NCBI GenBank assembly: GCA_963575745.1
Contig: CAUYUJ010005002.1
Span: 589,979 to 653,978 of the forward strand
DNA length: 64,000 nt
Reading direction: 5' to 3'
Source: Prorocentrum cordatum
Taxonomy: Eukaryota > Sar > Dinophyceae > Prorocentrales > Prorocentraceae
The translations under genes and the position numbers were made by a program. This document shows positions 10,330 through 19,614 of the stretch, piece by piece. Each line of letters opens with the position of its first letter. Within the stretch, counting starts at the first letter, position 1. The notes below the pieces were generated by a model. It made no database searches. It saw nothing but the letters and a program-made list of their open reading frames with translations, and was not told where the DNA came from.

Positions 10330-11650
10330 TCGCAGGCTGGGCGCGGACGGGGTCAGTGATTGACCCCCTGGCGGCTCCCCCTTGGGGTGCCCAAGTACTG
10401 TGCCTGCGGTATCGAGGTGTTTCCATGAGGTTCTCAGGAGACGGGAGTCGAGGACGCCATACGAGCGCTTCGCTCAAGACATCCCCACAGTCTGAGCTCG
10501 AACGGGCCAGTGACGTGCCTGCTGCATCGTGGTCGATCGCCAGGCTTCGAATTGGGCGTTCTACCTGAGAGCGAGCACCAATCTGGAGGCGCACGGGTCC
10601 GTGCAATACCCCCCCTTGGTGGCTCCCTCTTGGGAGCCAGGCGCTCTGAGAATGCCCCTCTGGAGCCCCAAACCGGCGTTCGACATGAGGTTGTGCACCA
10701 AGCTGGGGGCCAACGGGCCCGTGCATGAACACCTGCCAGCTCTCCCAAGGGGTGGCCTAAATAATATGCTTGCTACGTTGCGATGATCAGGGGGTTTTGT
10801 CTCGGGCCCCGAAACAGACGCTCTACTTGAGAACGAAAGGGCCCGTGAGGTACCCCTCTGGCGGCTCCCCCTGGAGTGCCCATGTGTGTGTGGAGAACGA
10901 TCAATGGAGAGGAAGCATGTTGCCAACTAATTTCCAGATGTCTAAAACATGTGTTATACATGTTTAAAGCATGCTTAAAACATGTTTAGAACATTTTTCC
11001 GACATCTGCCACAATCCTAGAGGAGTTGTTCTACTTGCGGGCGAGTGTCAATCTGGAGGCGAGCGGGCCTGTGCAGTACCCCCAGCGGCTCCCACTGGTG
11101 TGCTGGAGTGCGGGGCTTTCTGCGTCGTGGTGATCACGGGCCTCCGAAGAGACATCCTGCTGAGCCCTCGAATGAGTGTTCTGTCGGAAACTGGAGCCTA
11201 TACATTAGCAGTGGCGGTCCGTCTTTCAATCCCAGGACCTTTTGAGGGTCGGGGACGACGTCGGGGTGGTGCAGTGCGTACTTGTTTCTCCGTTTTTCCA
11301 GGGACCATGGGAAATGTATACACCAGGGTCCCGTATACACCAGGCTCCGCTCTCTCGCGCAAAGGTGCAGGGCCACACAAAAACGTCGGTGTATAGAGTG
11401 CGGTTCCTGCTTGAAAGTGAACACATCTGGAGGCGAGCGGGCCTGTGCAATAACCCCTGGCGGCTCCCCCGTTGGAGCGCCCAGGTGCTATGCCTGCAGC
11501 ATCGCGATCATCATGGCGCTCTGAAATTGCACCCTCTTGGCCCGCAAAGCATGCAGTCGACCTGAGGGTGGAGGCGAACGGGCCAGTCCAGTTTCCCCTG
11601 GCGGCTCTCCCTTGTTTGGCCCGAGTGCCATGCCTGCTGCACCTGAGTAT
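10330..11650. repeat. Degenerate 170-350 bp satellite, about seven copies
   Basis: Units carry GTTCTACCTGAGAGCGAGCA, ATCTGGAGGCGAACGGGCC, GTGCAGTACCCC, TGGCGGCTCCC and GTGCC..TGCCTGC.GCATCG in that order. Copies start near 10360, 10555, 10670, 10820, 11030, 11400 and 11560. The minus strand spells repeated HGPVRLQIGARS-like peptides, again a repeat product. Confidence 0.65.
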
Positions 11651-12357
11651 GAGTGAGTCTGAGAATGAGGGATTCGGAACATGGGCGAGGCTGAGTATGA
11701 GTTTGAATATGTGGGAGCCTGAGCGTGTGCGAGAGGCAGGAGGCGGGCGAGCGAGGAGGCGGTGCAGCCCCAGAAATAGCAATATCCCTATGTTAGGTGA
11801 ACTGGGGAGCAGACGCGACGCAGGCTTGTTGTCAAGGCTCGCTTTCCGGAGCCCCACTGCCAGCCCCAGGGGCTCACGTTGTGATTACTCCAGCAAGGCA
11901 CCCCAATACGTACCCCAGCAAGGCACCCCAATAGCAGCACAGGTGAAGAGGCGGGCCGAGGCCGCGCACGTCCGTGTGCACCTCGGTGTGTTTTGTACCA
12001 GGGATATCGTGGCCGTGCAGACCAAACCTTTAGCCGGCATTGCGGGGGGAACGCGATGTTGGAATTACGGTGGGGATGTTTGTCAAGGAATAGTCCCAGG
12101 CGGCGCCAGACTTTGGAGGATCCCTTGTCCAGCGAGGGCGGTGGTGATATCCATGGCCGATCCACGATCGGAGTTCCACTGTCTCCCAGACCCTGGATTG
12201 CTTATCTAAGGGCTCCTCATCCAAAGCCCCCGCCGCAGTTGTGAGAAAATCTCTGGCGCAACCACCGCCAGACCGCTGCCAGACCCGGGCGGTCTCGGGC
12301 TCTCCGGATCCCCCGCGTGCGGCTTCTCCGTGTCTTTGTTTACCACCGTTAGAACCC

Positions 12358-12712
12358 CCTCCTCCTCCTCCTCCTCCTCCTCCTCCTCCTCCTCCTCCTG
12401 CTCCCTCCTCCCTCATCCCTCCTCCCTCCTCCCTCCCATGAAACGCTAGTAGGGAAAGAGGCACGACATCGGTGGTCTGGGTCATGGCTCGAGGCTTCTG
12501 GCTCACGGGGCGGCGGGCCGCAACGTGCGTGCCCCCGGGCTCAGAGGCGGCCCCGCCCCGTCTGCCCTGTGGGACTTTTCTGTGGTTTGTTCTTGGCACC
12601 ATGAAAGCTATCCGGCGACATTCTGGGTCATGCCTCGCGGCTTCTGGCTCACAGGGCGGCGGAGCGCAAAATGCGTGCCCCCAGGCTCAAAGCCGGCCCA
12701 GAGGGCGGGCCC
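12358..12712. repeat. (CTC)n tract and a 146-bp tandem duplication
   Basis: A CTC tract fills 12358-12435. Then CTGGGTCATG...CTTCTGGCTCAC..GGCGGCG...GCGTGCCCCC occurs at 12477 and again at 12623, a 146-bp period, with about two copies. Non-coding. Confidence 0.7.
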
Positions 12713-13429
12713 GCGCTGGGCCCAGCACTCAAGGCCTCTGGGACCGGGGCCCAGGATTGTTTTCCCTTGGTAGAGCGTTTCGCTAGAGAGGTCTCAACAG
12801 AGACTCTGCTGCGGCGGCGGTTTCGCCTGGGACTTCCTCACAGCTCGTTCCCGAATCGTGCTCCCGCCTCAATGCTGGCTGCGTTTTTTGGCCGGACGGC
12901 TGCGACCTTGGTAAAAAGAATACACGGAGGTTCGCATGACCCCAGGAACCCAGACCATCCGTTTAGATAAAAAATAAGTGTTTCGCTTAAGAAATTCATC
13001 ATTTTATGATTTTACCATGATGATGTGTATGGTTGAGGGTCCCACTGAACCAACCAGCCAAGCTTATATTCTCATATAAAAAGATAAAATCTTAGTTCTT
13101 ACAATAATCGATATGTAATATGATATATATATATATACATGTGTATGTTGTGTATCACACCCGCTATGTACTCTATACATATATGTTATATATATGTAGT
13201 GTCCATGCGTTACATAAGTATATCAACTATATCGGCTTACCATCAATATTTTGGCTGTGTGCTCTGGAGGCAACGAAAAAGCTATAGGGCTGAAGTATGG
13301 TTGCCTTGTCTGTTCTGGGGTTCAACTGTTCGGACAGCTTCTGCGAGCGATGTGGCTCACGATGCCAACGTCGGACTGGGCTTCGAAACGCGTGAGGGGC
13401 GTGCCAGAATGCCGTATCTGTAAAAGGGA
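12713..13429. other. No supported gene; AT-rich island
   Basis: 13000-13250 is strongly AT-rich for this window, with (TA)n words and TATATGTAGTG. No coding region or RNA gene was recognised. Confidence 0.45.
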
Positions 13430-13660
13430 ATGAGGAAGAGACGAGGATGAGGAGGAGGAGGAGGGGGGAAGAAGAGGAGGCCGAGGAGGAGGAGGGGGGG
13501 AGGAGGAGGAGGAGGAAGGGAGGAGGAGGAGGAGGAGGAGGAGGAGGAAGAGGAGGCGGAGGAGGAGGAGGGGGGGAGGACGAGGAGGAGGAGGGGAGGA
13601 GGAGGAGGAGGAGGAGGAGGAGGAGGAGGAAGAGGAGGCGGAGGAGAGGAGGAATGGCGT
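13430..13660. repeat. (GGA)n microsatellite
   Basis: Interrupted GGA/GAG tract. The very long Pro/Leu/Ser-rich minus-strand frames over it are repeat artefacts. Confidence 0.9.
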
Positions 13661-13989
13661 GGTGCGAGCCCGTCGGTGGTCGTCGGGCACCTGTCCACGC
13701 GAGGCTTCTCTTCCCGCTGCTGGGACGCACGAGAATGTGGAGGTGGGGAGGTGGAGGGAAAGGGAGGAGAAGGGTGCGAACGCTGATGACGAGGAAGAAG
13801 AGGATTAAAGCGCTGCGGGCGAGAGGGAACGGGGGGCGATGAGGCGATGAGAAAACCAGGAAGGGAGGAGAGCGTGGAAGAGAGGTCATCGCCGCTTTTT
13901 TTTCTCTGTCTCTCACACTCTCTCTTTCTCTCTCTATCGTCGCTCCCTCCCCCTCGCTCCACGATGCTGTGATGTGTACTTTGTTACGT

Positions 13990-14280
13990 GTATAATCTGC
14001 ATTTTTTCTGTAATCTGTAGTTTGTTTCTGTAATATGTAGTTGGTTATGTAATCTATACTGTTAATGTAATCTGTAGTTGTTTCTGTAATCTGTAGTTTT
14101 TTTCTGTAATCTGTATCGTTTTCTGTAATCTGTGTTTTTTTCTGCATTCTGTAGTTTTTTCTGTAATCTGTATCGTTTTCTGGAATCTGTGTTTTTTTCT
14201 GCAATCTGTAGTTTTTTTCTGTAATCTGTAGTTGTTTCTGTAATCTGTGTTTTTTTCTGTACTATGTAGTGTTTCCTGTA
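13990..14280 (+). repeat. TCTGTAATCTGTAGTTTT tandem array
   Basis: About 15 copies of an 18-20 bp unit. The same unit appears at 19247-19302 on this strand and, reverse-complemented, at 19369-19410 and about 22885-22985. It is AT-rich and pyrimidine-rich, unlike the surrounding DNA. Confidence 0.85.
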
Positions 14281-14559
14281 ACGTGCACTCCATCAATGTT
14301 CTTCTGCAGCTGACCATATGTTGCCGGTTTTATCTGCTAGTTGTTGACCAGCCGCCCCTGCATAGCACTTCGTTTGCATTATTGTATGTTTTATCTGGTA
14401 GTTGTTTTCACTATTGTATGTCGCCCTTTTTGCTCTTTCAGTTCTGGCTCACGCTTCTCGTTCCCCCCGTCGCTCGCCATTTGAAGGCTCAGAGTTTCTT
14501 CTGGAGCCCCAGCGGGCGCCTGGTCCCCAGCCCAGCGGGCGCCGAGTTCGAGCGCCAGG
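14281..14559 (+). other. Intron- or leader-like pyrimidine-rich DNA
   Basis: AT-rich DNA ends in CCCTTTTTGCTCTTTCAG at 14424-14441, a good splice-acceptor-like tract. After it the base composition turns GC-rich and the acidic-protein frame opens. It could be an intron or a trans-splicing acceptor; the sequence alone does not decide. Confidence 0.35.
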
Positions 14560-15417
14560 ATGGGCCGCGAGTGTTCTGGCCAGGAGGCCAGAATCAGTCC
14601 TGCTCCTTCTCCCTCCTCTACCTTCAGTCCTCCCCAAGCCCCCCCATTCACCGAATTTGCTTTGCTAGTTATTGCGTTTTTCGCATTGCTTCCCCCCCGA
14701 GCCCATCCTCGTCCAAGCGTCACCTCCTCATGGCAGGCTCGCTCGAGATCGAGATCCCGATCGTGGAGTCCTCGGGCTGCAGGCGCCGATGCTGCAGCTG
14801 CTGTCCTCGATCGTCGTCGCGCCTTCGAGTCAGAGCAGGCCGAGTTCGTCGGGAGCGTGGGCAGCGACCTCGACGTGTGCAGCGACGAGGCCGAGGGCGA
14901 CGACGCGCAGGAGGATGAGCATCGGCCCGACGTCGACGCTGACATCGGCAGCAACGAGGCGCAGGAGGATGAGCATCGGCCCGAGGAGGACGCCGACATC
15001 GGCAGCGACGAGGCGCAGGAGGATGAGCATCGGCCCGACGTCGACGAGAGCTCGTCGTCATCCCCGATGTTCGTGGAGGTCGCCGATGGTGGCGGCAGCA
15101 AGGCGACTGGCGATTTCGAGTTGGCCAAGCGCATGCAGGAAGAAGAGTTCCGCCTTGCCGTCGCCCGCGCCAATGCCATGGACACCAGCAGCGGCGCGAA
15201 GGCGTCAGCTGCTGGCGTCGGACACCGCCAGGCCCTCGGCAGTGCTGGCAGCGCTGTGCAGCGGCCTCGTTTTTTGAGTCGGCAGAGCACCAGTGGCTCG
15301 GATTCGAAGGCGAATCCTTTTCCAGCTCTTCGCGATGCGCAGCCTGTTGAGCCGCGCGATGGCGACGAGGCGCAGTCTTTGGTGTCCTCGCCAGCTTTTC
15401 AGTCGGACAGTGATTAG
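14560..15417 (+). CDS. Acidic repeat protein with a ubiquitin-binding-like helix
   Basis: The open frame codes 285 residues. Residues about 60-80 are Arg/Ser-rich. Residues about 113-165 hold three near-identical 18-residue repeats around EAQEDEHRPDVDADIGS, followed by SSSSSPMFVEV. Near residue 187 DFELAKRMQEEEF fits the MIU (inverted ubiquitin-interacting) pattern D..LA..L..E. The C-terminus is Ser/Asp-rich and ends QSDSD before TAG. The first ATG may not be the true start: the first 50 residues look like translated leader, and an acceptor-like CAG lies at 14441. Function unknown; a ubiquitin-linked nuclear or cytosolic adaptor is a guess. The three GGGGCCGTGCCCC words after the stop lie in the presumed 3' UTR. 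Confidence 0.6.
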   Translation: MGRECSGQEARISPAPSPSSTFSPPQAPPFTEFALLVIAFFALLPPRAHPRPSVTSSWQARSRSRSRSWSPRAAGADAAAAVLDRRRAFESEQAEFVGSVGSDLDVCSDEAEGDDAQEDEHRPDVDADIGSNEAQEDEHRPEEDADIGSDEAQEDEHRPDVDESSSSSPMFVEVADGGGSKATGDFELAKRMQEEEFRLAVARANAMDTSSGAKASAAGVGHRQALGSAGSAVQRPRFLSRQSTSGSDSKANPFPALRDAQPVEPRDGDEAQSLVSSPAFQSDSD

Positions 15418-15689
15418 TCTATCACATGGGGCCGTGCCCCCTTTTCTTCCCATAGGGCCGTGCCCCCTTTCCCCTGGGGCCGTGCCCCCAGTGCCTCCTT
15501 CTTTCTCCCCTCGCTGACGCTCGCTCCAGGGCGTTGAGAACAATTGATTTGCAATCGCAGAAATGAGGAGACCAAGAACATTGCAGAAACACTGCCGTGC
15601 CAGCAACTACAGCAATCACATAAACAGAAACACGCACATACAAACAAATGCAAATGAGGGGAACAATAACATACATGATAAAGTTGAAC
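15418..15689 (+). other. Presumed 3' UTR with palindromic words
   Basis: GGGGCCGTGCCCC-type words occur three times at 15430-15490, each self-complementary in its centre. No gene was seen. Confidence 0.4.
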
Positions 15690-15719
15690 AATATGCAGCA
15701 CTTATCAGTGCTGCATATT
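15690..15719. other. Perfect 12-bp hairpin
   Basis: AATATGCAGCAC and GTGCTGCATATT pair perfectly around a 6-nt loop TTATCA. It lies 270 bp after the acidic-protein stop codon and could be a 3'-end structure or an unrelated palindrome. Confidence 0.6.
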
Positions 15720-15799
15720 TTTCAGCACTTGCATCGAAACAGCATGCGGCCAATATTACTTTGCATGAGGCCCCCGATGGTTCGGCTCAAGGCTTCCGT

Positions 15800-16097
15800 G
15801 AAGGCCATGTGGTCTTGGGGCGTCCTTGAGGTCTCTTGAGGCGCATGGGGCATCCAGGGGTAGCTGTGGGGTCTCTTAGGTCTTCTGGGGTATCACTGTG
15901 GTCTCTTATGCCCAGTGGGATCATTTGAGGTCTTCTGGGGTCTCTGTGGGGCCTAGTGGGGGAATGTCTGGGTTCACGCACTAATGCTCCTCCCCTCCAA
16001 TGCTCCTCACCTCCCCCCGCCCCCCTCTCCCTCCGCGCCATGGCCGTCGTCGGCGTCGGAGTCGGAAACGCCTCGGCGGGAGCGGGGGGCAGCGACG
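15800..16097. other. Degenerate GGTCTCTTGAGGTCTTCTGGGG repeats
   Basis: 15800-15960 has several short variants of GGTCTCTT/GGTCTTCTGGGG. From 15980 the DNA is CCTCC-rich and leads into the next gene. The open frame continues upstream to an ATG at 15984, but that part is low-complexity. Confidence 0.4.
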
Positions 16098-16967
16098 ATG
16101 ACGACTGACCATTGGCATTTAGCTCAGCACATTGTTTCCGATACCGATATGCCGAAGCGGAGTCGCGTTTCCTGTTGGAGGCACGATGTGGATACCCCTG
16201 GGGAGATATCAAAGATGGTTGCCCTCACTCTTCCCACAATTTTCAAGGAAGGGCTCTACACTTCCACGGACTTCAAAAAGCATGTGAATGTTACGTACCT
16301 CCAATGGATGACGCCATCGCTGAGCGGATTGATTTCGCTCGACAAGAGAGGCGGCTACTTTGCGCAATCTGATATGGACTCAGCAGTTGCACGGCTTGTC
16401 AGCGATGGCCCCAACCAGAAAGAGTTGGTGAAGCTATCTCGGAAGTTGTTGAAGCCACCAGCTGACGTTGTGGCATTAATCGCGTACTCATACAGAACTA
16501 TGCTCGCCCACATCCGACTGAGCTTTGATCAGTACCAGGCTGGCACCATGAAACAGGGGGATGATTTTGCGAGGAAGCATGCGCTCGAGCACCCGAAAGA
16601 TCTGAGAGATATTTACGAATTGATCGAATACGAGCCTTCGGCCGTTGGCGGCCCCCCAAAGAGAGCCAAGAAATCAGTGAACCCGTTTCCATTCTTCAGG
16701 GGTGAAGAACCAGATGGCGAAACTAGTAGCGATGAGGTTCTCGAGATATCTTCCGGGGACGAAATTACAGTAGATTACGAAATCACAGATGGGAAAGTAT
16801 TCAAGCGGATGTCCAGCGGCATCGCTATCAAGGGCGATCTCAAATGTGGGGATGATGGTTTCGTAGTTGCCCACTGGAAGGATGGCTCCACGTACCAGAC
16901 ACTGATCCCTAACAAGAACATCGGCGCCGATTCTGTCGCCGAACATAGGCCGCGGGCAACCAAATGA
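16098..16967 (+). CDS. Unrecognised 289-residue protein
   Basis: Intronless frame of normal amino-acid complexity. I start it at MTTDHW; MLLPSN at 15984 and MPKRSR at 16149 are alternatives. The first half is mixed helix-like (TLPTIFKEGLYTSTDFKKHV, KELVKLSRKLLKPPADVVAL). PKRAKKSV is a nuclear-localisation-like basic patch. DEVLEISSGDE resembles a SUMO-interacting motif next to acidic residues. The C-terminal part (VAHWKDGSTYQTLIPNKNI) could be a small beta-barrel. Stop is TGA. I do not recognise the family; a nuclear role is inferred from the motifs only. Confidence 0.65.
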   Translation: MTTDHWHLAQHIVSDTDMPKRSRVSCWRHDVDTPGEISKMVALTLPTIFKEGLYTSTDFKKHVNVTYLQWMTPSLSGLISLDKRGGYFAQSDMDSAVARLVSDGPNQKELVKLSRKLLKPPADVVALIAYSYRTMLAHIRLSFDQYQAGTMKQGDDFARKHALEHPKDLRDIYELIEYEPSAVGGPPKRAKKSVNPFPFFRGEEPDGETSSDEVLEISSGDEITVDYEITDGKVFKRMSSGIAIKGDLKCGDDGFVVAHWKDGSTYQTLIPNKNIGADSVAEHRPRATK

Positions 16968-16994
16968 TTTTTTCGAACAGGGCCCCATGGGAAT

Positions 16995-17490
16995 ACTTTG
17001 CATGCGTTGGCCACGTGGGGCCACGCGGTGCATCGCGGGGGGCCGCGCAGCTGTCCGCGGAGGACTACGTGGCCGACCACGTGGGACCACGTGGTCACCC
17101 ACGTTGTCCTTCCAGACTACGTGGCTCGGGCCTTCCAGAGCCCCTGCCGAAATTTGAACGCGACCTCCCCTTGGGGCAGAGCATCCCCCCCCCCCCCCCC
17201 AAGGGGAGGTCGCACTCTAGTTCTGAGTCACGTGGGCCGCCGCGTGGCCCCACGTGGTCCACCGCGCGGGCTCTCCGTGGCTGGGGCCCCCCAGGGCTCC
17301 AGCAGGAATTCGAGTGCCACATCTCCTTGGGCCAGAGTTTTCTCCCATGAGGAGGTCGCACTTAATTTCTGGGCCACGTGGGCCGCCGCGTGGCCCCACG
17401 TGGCCGACCACGTGAGCTCTCCGTGGCTGGGCCCCCCGAGGGCCCCTGTCGAAATTGGAGTGCGACCTCCCCTTGGACCAGTCACAATCT
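16995..17490. repeat. About 165-bp tandem repeat rich in CACGTG palindromes
   Basis: Three units share GGCCACGTGGGCCGCCGCGTGG, CCCACGTGG.CGACCACGTG, CTCTCCGTGGCTGGGGCCCCCC and GCGACCTCCCCTTGG. At 17157-17220 GCGACCTCCCCTTGGGG and the inverse CCCCAAGGGGAGGTCGC face each other across a C-run. No gene. Confidence 0.7.
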
Positions 17491-17882
17491 TTCCCCCCTC
17501 CCCTCCCCCCCCCAGCACCGTGATGTCGGTGACAGGTGCTCGTCCCCGTCGCGTGCCATCTGTCGCGCAGTCGCGGTTGCCAGCAGGCTGGCGTCGTTGC
17601 CCTGCCAGCGGGGGCGGGTGGGTGGAGGAGGAGCCGAGGGGGGTGGGATTGGGTGCGGAGGCGCGGCCGCCCTCCCCTTTCCAACCACCACTGCTGCATA
17701 ACTCAACTCTATCGCCAACCTTCTTCTGCCAGATGCCACCCCCTCACCCCTTCCGCCCCATCGCCAATATTGTTGCTGGTTTACAGGCTCTAAGTGTGCC
17801 TGGCACGTGAGTGGCAGCTGTGGTTGTTGCATCGTCCGTGAAGGCCCTACGTGACCTTTTAGCCTCCTGAGGCCCCTGGGCG
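17491..17882. other. No supported gene
   Basis: C-runs and GC-rich DNA without recognisable motifs; probably upstream sequence or an intron of the next gene. Confidence 0.4.
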
Positions 17883-18593
17883 TTGCACTTGAAACACGAC
17901 TGTTTAACAATGCAAACAATCACTGGTTTAAAACAAACAATCCCCCCCCCGCCCATCCACGAGGATCTCACGCGCGTTTGGGCCTATCATCGCAGGCCGC
18001 TGCCGCTGCCAGTTCCGAAGAAGACAGCCAGGAACGGCCCCGTCAAGAAGCCTGCTTGCGCTGAGGTTGACAAGAAGCCTGCGTGCGCTGGCGAGGCGCC
18101 CGCTGATGTTGGCAAGCAGCCTTCGTGCGCTGGCGAGGCGCCTGGCACTGTTTTGAAGAGGCCCTCCTGCGCTGCCGCGGGCAAGCGGCCAGCTTGTTCA
18201 GAGCTTGCGCTAGCCATAATTCACTCGTCGAGCGAAGGCGGCGACGCGCCGCCATTAGCCGACAGCGTGGAACTTGCCGCTTTGGATGACGTGGCGGCGC
18301 CTTCCGAATCCGATGGGGGCACGGGGGGCGACTGTCGGATCAGGGTCGCAGCTGGCCACCACGGTTCGTCGACGCTTCTCGTGCTGAGCCCATCCGACAA
18401 GGCGCAAGTGGTACAGGTCACCACCAACGAATCCCCGCACCCTGCAAAGATCACAGAGCATATCATGAAGGATGTGCTCAAAGTTGTTTCTGCCCTGCGC
18501 GGGCCTCTCAAAGGCCAGCCCAAGGCTGTTGAATGGGTCAGGACCTTGTGCAGGAAATCGAAAGAGCGTTGGCTCACGCATTACAGTGCGTAG
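17883..18593 (+). CDS. KKPACA-repeat protein, unknown function
   Basis: 236 residues. Residues about 46-115 hold repeats of the type KKPACA, KQPSCAGEAP, KRPSCA and KRPACS, a Lys/Pro/Ala/Cys-rich style that I associate with dinoflagellate proteins. An acidic Ser-rich middle (SSSEGGDAPP, AAPSESDGG) is followed by a compact C-terminal segment with AKITEHIMKDVLKVVSALRG and VRTLCRKSKERWL, probably helical. No internal Met precedes residue 195, so the start is either the Met at 17883 or 17910, or comes from an upstream exon. Stop is TAG. Function unknown. Confidence 0.6.
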   Translation: MHLKHDCLTMQTITGLKQTIPPPPIHEDLTRVWAYHRRPLPLPVPKKTARNGPVKKPACAEVDKKPACAGEAPADVGKQPSCAGEAPGTVLKRPSCAAAGKRPACSELALAIIHSSSEGGDAPPLADSVELAALDDVAAPSESDGGTGGDCRIRVAAGHHGSSTLLVLSPSDKAQVVQVTTNESPHPAKITEHIMKDVLKVVSALRGPLKGQPKAVEWVRTLCRKSKERWLTHYSA

Positions 18594-19246
18594 CCGTCGG
18601 AGCTCATCCAATGTTGTTTGCTTGCTTTGAGGTTCCAACTGGTGCCGCTGCTGCTCTGCCAGATCTAACGCATCGACATCCATCGCCATCTCAACGCCCG
18701 CTCCCCTTGTCTCTCCTGTTACCACCCCAAACGCCCCAAACTCTTGCCATTCGAATCCTGCTCATCAGAATTATTCTTCAGATGTCCTCTGAGGCCGTCA
18801 GCTCGTGTTGGATGCACGTTGAACTCTTATTGGAACCACCGATCCTGGGGAACGCAGGTCTCCCAGAAGATTCCAAACCCCCCCGTCAACAGTGGGCAAG
18901 TTCGAGCGACAACATTAGGTATCGCATAGAATGGGGGGAGGGGGGCAACCGTCTACTGCTTTTTTTTTTGGCCGTGGCTACCGATTCGTCCGTGCCTCCG
19001 CGCCCCCCCCTCGTCGCCGAGATGTCCGTTCGGGCCCTTCGCCCGTCCCGCGCGTTTCCTGAATTATGATGGGCGCCCCGCCCTTGGGAGGGGGGCTTCT
19101 CTTCGGGGGAGTGGAGTGCCAGGGCCTTTGGGGATGCGGAAGTTCGGAGTTGGACAAACCAGCGAGCACATTTGATCGTTGCATTCCTGGGAAGCACGAA
19201 TCCCCCAGGAAGGTTAAATTCCAGCGCGATCGAGCTGTCTGAGAAA
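18594..19246. other. No supported gene
   Basis: Mixed-composition DNA after the KKPACA gene. Likely 3' UTR then intergenic; no motifs in the open frames. Confidence 0.45.
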
Positions 19247-19410
19247 ATTCTGTAATCTGTAGTTTTTTTCTGTAATCTGTATTGTTTTCTGTATTCTGTA
19301 GTTGATGAAAACCAATATAAACATATATATATATATGGTTTTCATGGATATTTGAAGCATATCAAAATACAGAAAAAACTACAGAATACAGAAAACACAA
19401 CAGAAACCGC
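19247..19410. repeat. Inverted pair of TCTGTAATCTGTAG arrays
   Basis: The unit array 19247-19302 faces its reverse complement at 19369-19410. Between them GATGAAAACC and GGTTTTCAT also pair around a (TA)n core. The whole block is therefore a foldback of about 160 bp built from the array at 13990-14280. Confidence 0.75.
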
Positions 19411-19498
19411 AACGACTGGGAGGGAGAGAGATTTTTTTGGAAGTTCGGGCCAACGGACGCAGCGATGGCAGAGATATGCCAGAAACCGGCTCCTCCGT

Positions 19499-19520
19499 GG
19501 CGTAGCTGTTTTGGCTCGAG
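19499..19520 (+). other. Mutated full-length spliced-leader relic
   Basis: GGCGTAGCTG followed by TTTTGGCTCGAG aligns with the 22-nt dinoflagellate spliced leader at 18 of 22 positions without gaps; the differences are at positions 2, 9, 10 and 20. It lies 94 bp before the ATG of the next gene and in its orientation, as a retroposed, trans-spliced cDNA would have it. Confidence 0.75.
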
Positions 19521-19614
19521 TTCTGCCGAAACAGTTCTCGATCTCGCTTGCTCCACTGAGCGAGCAGTCAGACTCATGCCGCGCTCGGGCGCTGATGACG
19601 GCTTGCCCGCAGCG

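Noticed and set aside
15781-15795. GGTTCGGCTCAAGG as a leader relic
   Set aside because: Lacks the CCATTTT part; the remaining GGCTCAAG is expected by chance in 64 kb.
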